Below, one piece after another: positions 21,901-36,885 of a DNA stretch of 64,000 nucleotides. The translations under genes were made by a program, and so were the position numbers. The stretch covers positions 124,001 to 188,000 of the forward strand of contig CATNEN010000031.1 of NCBI GenBank assembly GCA_950097015.1. Reading direction: 5' to 3'. How positions within the stretch are numbered: position 1 is the stretch's first letter; each line of letters opens with the position of its first letter. The notes beneath the pieces are model-generated. The model was not told the origin of the DNA. It was given only the letters and a program-made list of their open reading frames with translations, and did not search any database. The DNA comes from Macrostomum hystrix. Taxonomy: Eukaryota > Platyhelminthes > Macrostomidae.

Positions 21901-24900
21901 AGGTTTACCCATGATTCAAACTCTGGTTTAGCCATGATTCAGACTGTGGTTTAGCCATGATTCAAACTCAGGTTTACCCATGATTCAAACTCTGGTTTAG
22001 CCATGATTCAAACGCTTGGTTAGCTATGATTCAAACTCTGGTTTAGCCATGATTCAAACTATGGTTTAGCCATGATTCAAGCTCTGGTTTAGCCATGATT
22101 CAAACTCTGGTTTAGCCATGATTCAAGCTCTGGTTTAGCCATGATTCAGACTCTGGTTTAGCCATGATTCAAGCTCTGGTTTAGCCATGATTCAGACTCT
22201 GGTTTAGCCATGATTCAAACGCTTGGTTAGAGCTATGATTCAAACTCTGGTTTAGCCATGATTCAAACTCTGGTTTAGCCATGATTCAAGCTCTGGTTTA
22301 GCCATGATTCAGACTCTGGTTTAGCCATGATTAAAACGCTTGGTTAGTTATGATTCAAACTCTGGTTTAGCCATGATTCAAACTCTGGTTTAGCCATGAT
22401 TCAAACTCCGGTTTAGCCATGATTCAAACTCAGGTTTACCCATGATTCAAACTCTGGTTTAGCCATGATTCAGACTGTGGTTTAGCCATGATTCAGACTC
22501 TGGTTTGGCCATGATTCAAGCTCTGGTTTAGCCATGATTCAGACGCTGGTTTAGCCATGATTCAAACGCTTGGTTAGCCATGATTCAAACTCTGGTTTAG
22601 CCATGATTTAATCTCTGGTTTAGCCATGATTCAAACTCCGGTTTAGCCATGATTGAATCTCTGGTTTAGCCATGATTCAAACTCCGGTTTAGCCATGATT
22701 CAAGCTCTGGTTTAGCCATGATTCAAGCTCTGGTTTATCCATGATTCAAACTCCGGTTTAGCCATGATTCAAACTCTGGTTTAGCCATGATTCAAACGCT
22801 TGGTTAGCTATGATTCAAACTCTGGTTTAGCCATGATTCAAACTCTGGTTTAGCCATGAATTAAACTCCGGTTTAGCCATGAATAAAACTCTGGTTTAGC
22901 CATGATTCAGTCTCTGGTTTGGCCATGATTCAAACTCTGGTTTAGCCATGATTCAGACGCTGGTTTAGCCATGATTCAAGCTCTGGTTTAGCCATGATTC
23001 AGACTCTGGTTTAGCCATGATTCAAACGCTTCGTTAGCTATGATTCAAACTCTGGTTTAGCCATGATTCAAGCTCTGGTTTAGCCATGATTCAAACTCTG
23101 GTTTAGCCATGATTCAAGCTCTGGTTTAGCCATGATTCAGACTCTGGTTTAGCCATGATTCAAACGCTTGGTTAGAGCTATGATTCAAACTCTGGTTTAG
23201 CCATGATTCAAACTCTGGTTTAGCCATGATTCAAGCTCTGGTTTAGCCATGATTCAGACTCTGGTTTAGCCATGATTAAAACGCTTGGTTAGTTATGATT
23301 CAAACTCTGGTTTAGCCATGATTCAAACTCTGGTTTAGCCATGATTCAAACTCCGGTTTAGCCATGATTCAAACTCAGGTTTACCCATGATTCAAACTCT
23401 GGTTTAGCCATGATTCAAACGCTTGGTTAGCTATGATTCAAACTCTGGTTTAGCCATGAATAAAACTCTGGTTTAGCCATGATTCAGTCTCTGGTTTGGC
23501 CATGATTCAAACTCTGGTTTAGCCATGATTCAGACGCTGGTTTAGCCATGATTCAAGCTCTGGTTTAGCCATGATTCAGACTCTGGTTTAGCCATGATTA
23601 AAACGCTTGGTTAGTTATGATTCAAACTCTGGTTTAGCCATGATTCAAACTCTGGTTTAGCCATGATTCAAACTCCGGTTTAGCCATGATTCAAACTCAG
23701 GTTTACCCATGATTCAAACTCTGGTTTAGCCATGATTCAGACTGTGGTTTAGCCATGATTCAAACTCAGGTTTACCCATGATTCAAACTCTGGTTTAGCC
23801 ATGATTCAGACTGTGGTTTAGCCATGATTCAGACTCTGGTTTAGCCATGATTCAAGCTCTGGTTTAGCCATGATTCAAACTCTGGTTTAGCCATGATTCA
23901 AGCTCTGGTTTAGCCATGATTCAGACTCTGGTTTAGCCATGATTCAAGCTCTGGTTTAGCCATGATTCAGACTCTGGTTTAGCCATGATTCAAACGCTTG
24001 GTTAGAGCTATGATTCAAACTCTGGTTTAGCCATGATTCAAACTCTGGTTTAGCCATGATTCAAGCTCTGGTTTAGCCATGATTCAAACTCTGGTTTAGC
24101 CATGATTCAAGCTCTGGTTTAGCCATGATTCAGACTCTGGTTTAGCCATGATTCAAGCTCTGGTTTAGCCATGATTCAGACTCTGGTTTAGCCATGATTC
24201 AAACGCTTGGTTAGAGCTATGATTCAAACTCTGGTTTAGCCATGATTCAAACTCTGGTTTAGCCATGATTCAAACTCTGGTTTAGCCATGATTCAAGCTC
24301 TGGTTTAGCCATGATTCAGACTCTGGTTTAGCCATGATTAAAACGCTTGGTTAGTTATGATTCAAACTCTGGTTTAGCCATGATTCAAACTCTGGTTTAG
24401 CCATGATTCAAACTCCGGTTTAGCCATGATTCAAACTCAGGTTTACCCATGATTCAAACTCTGGTTTAGCCATGATTCAGACTGTGGTTTAGCCATGATT
24501 CAGACTCTGGTTTGGCCATGATTCAAGCTCTGGTTTAGCCATGATCCAGACGCTGGTTTAGCGATGATTCAAACGCTTGGTTAGCCATGATTCAAACTCT
24601 GGTTTAGCCATGATTGAATCTCTGGTTTAGCCATGATTCAAACTCCGGTTTAGCCATGATTGAATCTCTGGTTTAGCCATGATTCAAACTCCGGTTTAGC
24701 CATGATTCAGACTTTGGGTTAGCGATGATTCAAACTCTGGTTTAGCCATGATTCAAGCTCTGGTTTAGCCATCATTCAAACTCTGGTTTAGCCATGAATT
24801 AAACTCCGGTTTAGCCATGAATAAAACTCTGGTTTAGCCATGATTCAGTCTCTGGTTTGGCCATGATTCAAACTCTGGTTTAGCCATGATTCAGACGCTG

Positions 24901-27900
24901 GTTTAGCCATGATTCAAGCTCTGGTTTAGCCATGATTCAGACTCTGGTTTAGCCATGATTCAAACGCTTCGTTAGCTATGATTCAAACTCTGGTTTAGCC
25001 ATGATTCAAGCTCTGGTTTAGCCATGATTCAAACTCTGGTTTAGCCATGATTCAAGCTCTGGTTTAGCCATGATTCAGACTCTGGTTTAGCCATGATTCA
25101 AGCTCTGGTTTAGCCATGATTCAGACTCTGGTTTAGCCATGATTCAAACGCTTGGTTAGAGCTATGATTCAAACTCTGGTTTAGCCATGATTCAAGCTCT
25201 GGTTTAGCCATCATTCAAACTCTGGTTTATCCATGATTCAAACTCCGGTTTAGCCATGATTCAAACTCTGGTTTAGCCATGATTCAAACGATTGGTTAGC
25301 TATGATTCAAACTCTGGTTTAGCCATGATTCAAACTCTGGTTTAGCCATGATTAAAACTCCGTTTTAGCCATGATTAAAACTCTGGTTTAGCCATGATTC
25401 AGTCTCTGGTTTAGCCATGATTCAAACTCTGGTTTAGCCATGATTCAAACGCTTCGTTAGCTATGATTCAAACTCTGGTTTAGCCATGATTCAAGCTCTG
25501 GTTTAGCCATGATTCAGACTCTGGTTTAGCCATGATTCAAACGCTTGGTTAGAGCTATGATTCAAACTCTGGTTTAGCCATGATTCAAACTCTGGTTTAG
25601 CCATGATTCAAACTCTGGTTTAGCCATGATTCAAGCTCTGGTTTAGCCATGATTCAGACTCTGGTTTAGCCATGATTAAAACGCTTGGTTAGTTATGATT
25701 CAAGCTCTGGTTTAGCCATGATTCAAACGCTTCGTTAGCTATGATTCAAACTCTGGTTTAGCCATGATTCAAGCTCTGGTTTAGCCATGATTCAAACTCT
25801 GGTTTAGCCATGATTCAAGCTCTGGTTTAGCCATGATTCAGACTCTGGTTTAGCCATGATTCAAGCTCTGGTTTAGCCATGATTCAGACTCTGGTTTAGC
25901 CATGATTCAAACGCTTGGTTAGAGCTATGATTCAAACTCTGGTTTAGCCATGATTCAAGCTCTGGTTTAGCCATCATTCAAACTCTAGTTTATCCATGAT
26001 TCAAACTCTGGTTTAGCCATGATTCAAACTCTGGTTTAGCCATGATTCAAACGATTGGTTAGCTATGATTCAAACTCTGGTTTAGCCATGATTAAAACTC
26101 CGTTTTAGCCATGATTAAAACTCTGGTTTAGCCATGATTCAGTCTCTGGTTTAGCCATGATTCAAACTCTGGTTTAGCCATGATTCAAACGCTTCGTTAG
26201 CTATGATTCAAACTCTGGTTTAGCCATGATTCAAGCTCTGGTTTAGCCATGATTCAGACTCTGGTTTAGCCATGATTCAAACGCTTGGTTAGAGCTATGA
26301 TTCAAACTCTGGTTTAGCCATGATTCAAACTCTGGTTTAGCCATGATTCAAACTCTGGTTTAGCCATGATTCAAGCTCTGGTTTAGCCATGATTCAGACT
26401 CTGGTTTAGCCATGATTAAAACGCTTGGTTAGTTATGATTCAAGCTCTGGTTTAGCCATGATTCAAACGCTTCGTTAGCTATGATTCAAACTCTGGTTTA
26501 GCCATGATTCAAGCTCTGGTTTAGCCATGATTCAAACTCTGGTTTAGCCATGATTCAAGCTCTGGTTTAGCCATGATTCAGACTCTGGTTTAGCCATGAT
26601 TCAAGCTCTGGTTTAGCCATGATTCAGACTCTGGTTTAGCCATGATTCAAACGCTTGGTTAGAGCTATGATTCAAACTCTGGTTTAGCCATGATTCAAGC
26701 TCTGGTTTAGCCATCATTCAAACTCTAGTTTATCCATGATTCAAACTCTGGTTTAGCCATGATTCAAACTCTTGTTTAGCCATGATTCAAACGATTGGTT
26801 AGCTATGATTCAAACTCTGGTTTAGCCATGATTCAAACTCTGGTTTAGCCATGATTAAAACTCCGTTTTAGCCATGATTAAAACTCTGGTTTAGCCATGA
26901 TTCAGTCTCTGGTTTAGCCATGATTCAAACTCTGGTTTAGCCATGATTCAAACTCTGGTTTAGCCATGATTCAAACTCTGGTTTAGCCATGATTCAAACT
27001 CCGGTTTAGCCATGATTCAAACTCAGGTTTACCCATGATTCAAACTCTGGTTTAGCCATGATTCAGACTGTGGTTTAGCCATGATTCAGACTCTGGTTTA
27101 GCCATGATTCAAACGCTTGGTTAGCTATGATTCAAACTCTGGTTTAGCCATGAATTAAACTCCGGTTTAGCCATGAATAAAACTCTGGTTTAGCCATGAT
27201 TCAGTCTCTGGTTTGGCCATGATTCAAACTCTGGTTTAGCCATGATTCAGACGCTGGTTTAGCCATGATTCAAGCTCTGGTTTAGCCATGATTCAGACTC
27301 TGGTTTAGCCATGATTAAAACGCTTGGTTAGTTATGATTCAAACTCTGGTTTAGCCATGATTCAAACTCTGGTTTAGCCATGATTCAAACTCCGGTTTAG
27401 CCATGATTCAAACTCAGGTTTACCCATGATTCAAACTCTGGTTTAGCCATGATTCAGACTGTGGTTTAGCCATGATTCAGACTCTGGTTTAGCCATGATT
27501 CAAACGCTTGGTTAGCTATGATTCAAACTCTGGTTTAGCCATGATTCAAACTCTGGTTTAGCCATGATTCAAGCTCTGGTTTAGCCATGATTCAAACTCT
27601 GGTTTAGCCATGATTCAAGCTCTGGTTTAGCCATGATTCAGACTCTGGTTTAGCCATGATTCAAGCTCTGGTTTAGCCATGATTCAGACTCTGGTTTAGC
27701 CATGATTCAAACGCTTGGTTAGAGCTATGATTCAAACTCTGGTTTAGCCATGATTCAAGCTCTGGTTTAGCCATCATTCAAACTCTGGTTTATCCATGAT
27801 TCAAACTCCGGTTTAGCCATGATTCAAACTCTGGTTTAGCCATGATTCAAACGATTGGTTAGCTATGATTCAAACTCTGGTTTAGCCATGATTCAAACTC

Positions 27901-30900
27901 CGGTTTAGCCATGATTGAATCTCTGGTTTAGCCATGATTCAAACTCCGGTTTAGCCATGATTCAGACTTTGGGTTAGCGATGATTCAAACTCTGGTTTAG
28001 CCATGATTCAGACTGTGGTTTAGCCATGATTCAGACTCTGGTTTAGCCATGATTCAAACGCTTGGTTAGCTATGATTCAAACTCTGGTTTAGCCATGAAT
28101 TAAACTCGGGTTTAGCCATGAATAAAACTCTGGTTTAGCCATGATTCAGTCTCTGGTTTGGCCATGATTCAAACTCTGGTTTAGCCATGATTCAGACGCT
28201 GGTTTAGCCATGATTCAAGCTCTGGTTTAGCCATGATTCAGACTCTGGTTTAGCCATGATTAAAACGCTTGGTTAGTTATGATTCAAACTCTGGTTTAGC
28301 CATGATTCAAACTCTGGTTTAGCCATGATTCAAACTCCGGTTTAGCCATGATTCAAACTCAGGTTTACCCATGATTCAAACTCTGGTTTAGCCATGATTC
28401 AGACTGTGGTTTAGCCATGATTCAGACTCTGGTTTAGCCATGATTCAAACGCTTGGTTAGCTATGATTCAAACTCTGGTTTAGCCATGATTCAAACTCTG
28501 GTTTAGCCATGATTCAAGCTCTGGTTTAGCCATGATTCAAACTCTGGTTTAGCCATGATTCAAGCTCTGGTTTAGCCATGATTCAGACTCTGGTTTAGCC
28601 ATGATTCAAGCTCTGGTTTAGCCATGATTCAGACTCTGGTTTAGCCATGATTCAAACGCTTGGTTAGAGCTATGATTCAAACTCTGGTTTAGCCATGATT
28701 CAAGCTCTGGTTTAGCCATCATTCAAACTCTGGTTTATCCATGATTCAAACTCCGGTTTAGCCATGATTCAAACTCTGGTTTAGCCATGATTCAAACGAT
28801 TGGTTAGCTATGATTCAAACTCTGGTTTAGCCATGATTCAAACTCTGGTTTAGCCATGATTAAAACTCCGTTTTAGCCATGATTAAAACTCTGGTTTAGC
28901 CATGATTCAGTCTCTGGTTTAGCCATGATTCAAACTCTGGTTTAGCCATGATTCAGACGCTGGTTTAGCCATGATTCAAGCTCTGGTTTAGCCATGATTC
29001 AGACTCTGGTTTAGCCATGATTCAAACGCTTCGTTAGCTATGATTCAAACTCTGGTTTAGCCATGATTCAAGCTCTGGTTTAGCCATGATTCAAACTCTG
29101 GTTTAGCCATGATTCAAGCTCTGGTTTAGCCATGATTCAGACTCTGGTTTAGCCATGATTCAAGCTCTGGTTTAGCCATGATTCAGACTCTGGTTTAGCC
29201 ATGATTCAAACGCTTGGTTAGAGCTATGATTCAAACTCTGTTTTAGCCATGATTCAAACTCTGGTTTAGCCATGATTCAAACTCCGGTTTAGCCATGATT
29301 CAGACTGTGGTTTAGCCATGATTCAGACTCTGGTTTGGCCATGATTCAAGCTCTGGTTTAGCCATGATTCAGACTTTGGGTTAGCGATGATTCAAACTCT
29401 GGTTTAGCCATGATTCAAGCTCTGGTTTAGCCATCATTCAAACTCTGGTTTATCCATGATTCAAACTCCGGTTTAGCCATGATTCAAACTCTGGTTTAGC
29501 CATGATTCAAACGCTTGGTTAGTTATGATTCAAACTCTGGTTTAGCCATGATTCAAACTCTGGTTTAGCCATGATTCAAACTCCGGTTTAGCCATGATTC
29601 AAACTCAGGTTTACCCATGATTCAAACTCTGGTTTAGCCATGATTCAGACTGTGGTTTAGCCATGATTCAGACTCTGGTTTGGCCATGATTCAAGCTCTG
29701 GTTTAGCCATGATTCAGACGCTGGTTTTGCCATGATTCAAACGCTTGGTTAGCCATGATTCAAACTCTGGTTTAGCCATGATTGAATCTCTGGTTTAGCC
29801 ATGATTCAAACTCCGGTTTAGCCATGATTGAATCTCTGGTTTAGCCATGATTCAAACTCCGGTTTAGCCATGATTCAGACTTTGGGTTAGCGATGATTCA
29901 AACTCTGGTTTAGCCATGATTCAAACTCTGGTTTAGCCATGATTCAAACTCCGGTTTAGCCATGATTCAAACTCAGGTTTACCCATGATTCAAACTCTGG
30001 TTTAGCCATGATTCAGACTGTGGTTTAGCCATGATTCAGACTCTGGTTTGGCCATGATTCAAGCTCTGGTTTAGCCATGATTCAGACTTTGGGTTAGCGA
30101 TGATTCAAACTCTGGTTTAGCCATGATTCAAGCTCTGGTTTAGCCATCATTCAAACTCTGGTTTATCCATGATTCAAACTCCGGTTTAGCCATGATTCAA
30201 ACTCTGGTTTAGCCATGATTCAAACGCTTGGATAGCTATGATTCAAACTCTGGTTTAGCCATGATTCAAACTCTGGTTTAGCCATGAATTAAACTCCGGT
30301 TTAGCCATGAATAAAACTCTGGTTTAGCCATGATTCAGTCTCTGGTTTGGCCATCATTCAAACTCTGGTTTAGCCATGATTCAGACGCTGGTTTAGCCAT
30401 GATTCAAGCTCTGGTTTAGCCATGATTCAGACTCTGGTTTAGCCATGATTCAAACGCTTCGTTAGCTATGATTCAAACTCTGGTTTAGCCATGATTCAAG
30501 CTCTGGTTTAGCCATGATTCAAACTCTGGTTTAGCCATGATTCAAGCTCTGGTTTAGCCATGATTCAGACTCTGGTTTAGCCATGATTCAAACGCTTGGT
30601 TAGAGCTATGATTCAAACTCTGGTTTAGCCATGATTCAAACTCTGGTTTAGCCATGATTCAAACTCTGGTTTAGCCATGATTCAAGCTCTGGTTTAGCCA
30701 TGATTCAGACTCTGGTTTAGCCATGATTCAAACTCCGGTTTAGCCATGATTCAAACTCAGGTTTACCCATGATTCAAACTCTGGTTTAGCCATGATTCAG
30801 ACTGTGGTTTAGCCATGATTCAGACTCTGGTTTAGCCATGATTCAAACGCTTGGTTAGCTATGATTCAAACTCTGGTTTAGCCATGAATTAAACTCCGGT

Positions 30901-33900
30901 TTAGCCATGAATAAAACTCTGGTTTAGCCATGATTCAGTCTCTGGTTTGGCCATGATTCAAACTCTGGTTTAGCCATGATTCAGACGCTGGTTTAGCCAT
31001 GATTCAAGCTCTGGTTTAGCCATGATTCAGACTCTGGTTTAGCCATGATTAAAACGCTTGGTTAGTTATGATTCAAACTCTGGTTTAGCCATGATTCAAA
31101 CTCTGGTTTAGCCATGATTCAAACTCCGGTTTAGCCATGATTCAAACTCAGGTTTACCCATGATTCAAACTCTGGTTTAGCCATGATTCAGACTGTGGTT
31201 TAGCCATGATTCAGACTCTGGTTTAGCCATGATTCAAACGCTTGGTTAGCTATGATTCAAACTCTGGTTTAGCCATGATTCAAACTCTCGTTTAGCCATG
31301 ATTCAAGCTCTGGTTTAGCCATGATTCAAACTCTGGTTTAGCCATGATTCAAGCTCTGGTTTAGCCATGATTCAGACTCTGGTTTAGCCATGATTCAAGC
31401 TCTGGTTTAGCCATGATTCAGACTCTGGTTTAGCCATGATTCAAACGCTTGGTTAGAGCTATGATTCAAACTCTGGTTTAGCCATGATTCAAGCTCTGGT
31501 TTAGCCATCATTCAAACTCTGGTTTATCCATGATTCAAACTCCGGTTTAGCCATGATTCAAACTCTGGTTTAGCCATGATTCAAACGATTGGTTAGCTAT
31601 GATTCAAACTCTGGTTTAGCCATGATTCAAACTCTGGTTTAGCCATGATTAAAACTCCGTTTTAGCCATGATTAAAACTCTGGTTTAGCCATGATTCAGT
31701 CTCTGGTTTAGCCATGATTCAAACTCTGGTTTAGCCATGATTCAGACGCTGGTTTAGCCATGATTCAAGCTCTGGTTTAGCCATGATTCAGACTCTGGTT
31801 TAGCCATGATTCAAACGCTTCGTTAGCTATGATTCAAACTCTGGTTTAGCCATGATTCAAGCTCTGGTTTAGCCATGATTCAAACTCTGGTTTAGCCATG
31901 ATTCAAGCTCTGGTTTAGCCATGATTCAGACTCTGGTTTAGCCATGATTCAAGCTCTGGTTTAGCCATGATTCAGACTCTGGTTTAGCCATGATTCAAAC
32001 GCTTGGTTAGAGCTATGATTCAAACTCTGTTTTAGCCATGATTCAAACTCTGGTTTAGCCATGATTCAAACTCCGGTTTAGCCATGATTCAGACTGTGCT
32101 TTAGCCATGATTCAGACTCTGGTTTGGCCATGATTCAAGCTCTGGTTTAGCCATGATTCAGACTTTGGGTTAGCGATGATTCAAACTCTGGTTTAGCCAT
32201 GATTCAAGCTTTGGTTTAGCCATCATTCAAACTCTGGTTTATCCATGATTCAAACTCCGGTTTAGCCATGATTCAAACTCTGGTTTAGCCATGATTCAAA
32301 CGCTTGGTTAGTTATGATTCAAACTCTGGTTTAGCCATGATTCAAACTCTGGTTTAGCCATGATTCAAACTCCGGTTTAGCCATGATTCAAACTCAGGTT
32401 TACCCATGATTCAAACTCTGGTTTAGCCATGATTCAGACTGTGGTTTAGCCATGATTCAGACTCTGGTTTGGCCATGATTCAAGCTCTGGTTTAGCCATG
32501 ATTCAGACGCTGGTTTTGCCATGATTCAAACGCTTGGTTAGCCATGATTCAAACTCTGGTTAAGCCATGATTGAATCTCTGGTTTAGCCATGATTCAAAC
32601 TCCGGTTTAGCCATGATTGAATCTCTGGTTTAGCCATGATTCAAACTCCGGTTTAGCCATGATTCAGACTTTGGGTTAGCGATGATTCAAACTCTGGTTT
32701 AGCCATGATTCAAACTCTGGTTTAGCCATGATTCAAACTCCGGTTTAGCCATGATTCAAACTCAGGTTTACCCATGATTCAAACTCTGGTTTAGCCATGA
32801 TTCAGACTGTGGTTTAGCCATGATTCAGACTCTGGTTTGGCCATGATTCAAGCTCTGGTTTAGCCATGATTCAGACTTTGGGTTAGCGATGATTCAAACT
32901 CTGGTTTAGCCATGATTCAAGCTCTGGTTTAGCCATCATTCAAACTCTGGTTTATCCATGATTCAAACTCCGGTTTAGCCATGATTCAAACTCTGGTTTA
33001 GCCATGATTCAAACGCTTGGATAGCTATGATTCAAACTCTGGTTTAGCCATGATTCAAACTCTGGTTTAGCCATGAATTAAACTCCGGTTTAGCCATGAA
33101 TAAAACTCTGGTTTAGCCATGATTCAGTCTCTGGTTTGGCCATGATTCAAACTCTGGTTTAGCCATGATTCAGACGCTGGTTTAGCCATGATTCAAGCTC
33201 TGGTTTAGCCATGATTCAGACTCTGGTTTAGCCATGATTCAAACGCTTCGTTAGCTATGATTCAAACTCTGGTTTAGCCATGATTCAAGCTCTGGTTTAG
33301 CCATGATTCAAACTCTGGTTTAGCCATGATTCAAGCTCTGGTTTAGCCATGATTCAGACTCTGGTTTAGCCATGATTCAAACGCTTGGTTAGAGCTATGA
33401 TTCAAACTCTGGTTTAGCCATGATTCAAACTCTGGTTTAGCCATGAATAAAACTCTGGTTTAGCCATGATTCAAGCTCTGGTTTAGCCATGATTCAGACT
33501 CTGGTTTAGCCATGATTAAAACGCTTGGTTAGTTATGATTCAAACTCTGGTTTAGCCATGATTCAAACTCTGGTTTAGCCATGATTCAAACTCCGGTTTA
33601 GCCATGATTCAAACTCAGGTTTACCCATGATTCAAACTCTGGTTTAGCCATGATTCAGACTGTGGTTTAGCCATGATTCAGACTCTGGTTTGGCCATGAT
33701 TCAAGCTCTGGTTTAGCCATGATTCAGACGCTGGTTTAGCCATGATTCAAACGCTTGGTTAGCCACGATTCAAACTCTGGTTTAGCCATGATTGAATCTC
33801 TGGTTTAGCCATGATTCAAACTCCGGTTTAGCCATGATTGAATCTCTGGTTTAGCCATGATTCAAACTCCGGTTTAGCCATGATTCAGACTTTGGGTTAG

Positions 33901-36628
33901 CGATGATTCAAACTCTGGTTTAGCCATGATTCAAGCTCTGGTTTAGCCATCATTCAAACTCTGGTTTATCCATGATTCAAACTCCGGTTTAGCCATGATT
34001 CAAACTCTGGTTTAGCCATGATTCAAACGCTTGGTTAGCTATGATTCAAACTCTGGTTTAGCCATGATTCAAACTCTGGTTTAGCCATGAATTAAACTCC
34101 GGTTTAGCCATGAATAAAACTCTGGTTTAGCCATGATTCAGTCTCTGGTTTGGCCATGATTCAAGCTCTGGTTTAGCCATGATTCAGACTCTGGTTTAGC
34201 CATGATTAAAACGCTTCGTTAGCTATGATTCAAACTCTGGTTTAGCCATGATTCAAGCTCTGGTTTAGCCATGATTCAAACTCTGGTTTAGCCATGATTC
34301 AGACGCTGGTTTAGCCATGATTCAAGCTCTGGTTTAGCCATGATTCAGACTCTGGTTTAGCCATGATTCAAACGCTTCGTTAGCTATGATTCAAACTCTG
34401 GTTTAGCCATGATTCAAGCTCTGGTTTAGCCATGATTCAAACTCTGGTTTAGCCATGATTCAAGCTCTGGTTTAGCCATGATTCAGACTCTGGTTTAGCC
34501 ATGATTCAAGCTCTGGTTTAGCCATGATTCAGACTCTGGTTTAGCCATGATTCAAACGCTTGGTTAGAGCTATGATTCAAACTCTGGTTTAGCCATGATT
34601 CAAACTCTGGTTTAGCCATGATTCAGACTCTGGTTTAGCCATGATTCAAACGCTTGGTTAGATATGATTCAAACTCTGGTTTAGCCATGATTCAAACTCT
34701 GGTTTAGCCATGATTCAAACTCCGGTTTAGCCATGATTCAAACTCAGGTTTAGCCATGATTCAGACTCTGGTTTAGCCATGATTCAGACTGTGGTTTAGC
34801 CATGATTCAAACGCTTGGTTAGATATGATTCAAACTCTGGTTTAGCCATGATTCAAACTCTGGTTTAGCCATGATTCAAACTCCGGTTTAGCCATGATTC
34901 AAACTCAGGTTTAGCCATGATTCAGACTCTGGTTTAGCCATGATTCAGACTGTGGTTTAGCCATGATTCAGACTCTGGTTTAGCCATGATTCAAGCTCTG
35001 GTTTAGCCATGATTCAGACTCTGGTTTAGCCATGATTCAAACGCTTGGTTAGAGCTATGATTCAAACTCTGGTTTAGCCATGATTCAAACTCTGGTTTAG
35101 CCATGATTCAGACTCTGGTTTAGCCATGATTCAAACGCTTGGTTAGATATGATTCAAACTCTGGTTTAGCCATGATTCAAACTCTGGTTTAGCCATGATT
35201 CAAACTCCGGTTTAGCCATGATTCAAACTCAGGTTTAGCCATGATTCAGACTCTGGTTTAGCCATGATTCAGACTGTGGTTTAGCCATGATTCATACTCT
35301 GGTTTAGCCATGATTCAAGCTCTGGTTTAGCCATGATTCAGACTCTGGTTTAGCCATGATTTAAGCTCTGGTTTAGCCATGATTCAAACTCTGGTTTAGC
35401 CATGATTCAAACTCTGGTTTAGCCATGATTCAAGCTCTGGTTTAGCCATGATTCAGACTCTGGTTTAGCCATGATTCAAACGCTTGGTTAGAGCTATGAT
35501 TCAAACTCTGGTTTAGCCATGATTCAAACTCTGGTTTAGCCATGATTCAAACTCTGGTTTAGCCATGATTCAAGCTCTGGTTTAGCCATGATTCAGACTC
35601 TGGTTTAGCCATGATTAAAACGCTTGGTTAGTTATGATTCAAACTCTGGTTTAGCCATGATTCAAACTCTGGTTTAGCCTTGATTCAAACTCCGGTTTAG
35701 CCATGATTCAAACTCAGGTTTACCCATGATTCAAACTCTGGTTTAGCCATGATTCAGACTGTGGTTTAGCCATGATTCAGACTCTGGTTTAGCCATGATT
35801 CAAGCTCTGGTTTAGCCATGATTCAGACGCTGGTTTAGCCATGATTCAAACGCTTGGTTAGCTATGATTCAAACTCTGGTTTAGCCATGATTCAAACTCT
35901 GGTTTTGCCATGATTCATGCTCTGGTTTAGCCATGATTCAAACTCTGGTTTAGCCATGATTCAAACTCTGGTTTAGCCATGATTCAGACTCTGGTTTAGC
36001 CATGATTCAAGCTCTGGTTTAGCCATGATTCAGACTCTGGTTTAGCCATGATTCAAACGCTTGGTTAGAGCTATGATTCAAACTCTGGTTTAGCCATGAT
36101 TCAAACTCTGGTTTAGCCATGATTCAAGCTCTGGTTTAGCCATGATTCAGACTCTGGTTTAGCCATGATTAAAACGCTTGGTTAGTTATGATTCAAACGC
36201 TGGTTTAGCCATGATTCAAACTCTGGTTTAGCCATGATTCAAACTCCGGTTTAGCCATGATTCAAACTCAGGTTTACCCATGATTCAAACTCTGGTTTAG
36301 CCATGATTCAGACTCTGGTTTGGCCATGATTCAAGCTCTGGTTTAGCCATGATTCAAGCGCTTGGTTAGAGCTATGATTCAAACTCTGGTTTAGCCATGA
36401 TTGAATCTCTGGTTTAGCCATGATTCAAACTCCGGTTTAGCCATGATTGAATCTCTGGTTTAGCCATGATTCAAACTCCGGTTTAGCCATGATTCAGACT
36501 TTGGGTTAGCGATGATTCAAACTCTGGTTTAGCCATGATTCAAGCTCTGGTTTAGCCATCATTCAAACTCTGGTTTATCCATGATTCAAACTCCGGTTTA
36601 GCCATGATTCAAATTCTGGTTTAGCCAT
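19000..36628 (+). repeat. 23-bp satellite array, expanded (about 766 units)
   Basis: 17.6 kb of 23-bp units with core TTTAGCCATGATTCA. Variants such as AACGCTTGGTTAGAGCTATG, GACTTTGGGTTAGCG, CATCATTCA and CTCCGTTTTAGCC recur in fixed order, giving higher-order periods of 1844 bp, 2789 bp and 740 bp. No open frame survives. No gene is present. Confidence 0.97.
36624..36628. repeat. Gypsy target-site duplication, left
   Basis: GCCAT immediately before the 5' LTR; repeated at 40922-40926. Five base pairs is usual for Ty3/gypsy integration. Because the target is a repeat unit, the length could be read as one base more or less. Confidence 0.8.
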
Positions 36629-36885
36629 TGTGGCGCCGTCGGTCCATCGCGGCCAGGCGCATTGATAGCCTGAGCGTGGGCGGGCACGGTGCCGCCAATG
36701 TCCTTTAACTCTTCACTGACCTATTAATGTACATGCCTATTGTGTGGCACGTGGCCACCGCTCAATAATATCGCACGTTGTACTTGTATCTCGCGTTCTA
36801 TATAAGTGATGTGACTGATGCACAAATATGTTATCGTAATCGCTCCAAACTAACAAACATAAGAGTCACTCTAAACGACACGACA
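36629..36885 (+). repeat. Gypsy 5' LTR
   Basis: Begins TGTGGCGCCGTCGG and ends CGACACGACA. A TATATAAG box at about 36799 is the likely core promoter. Confidence 0.95.
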
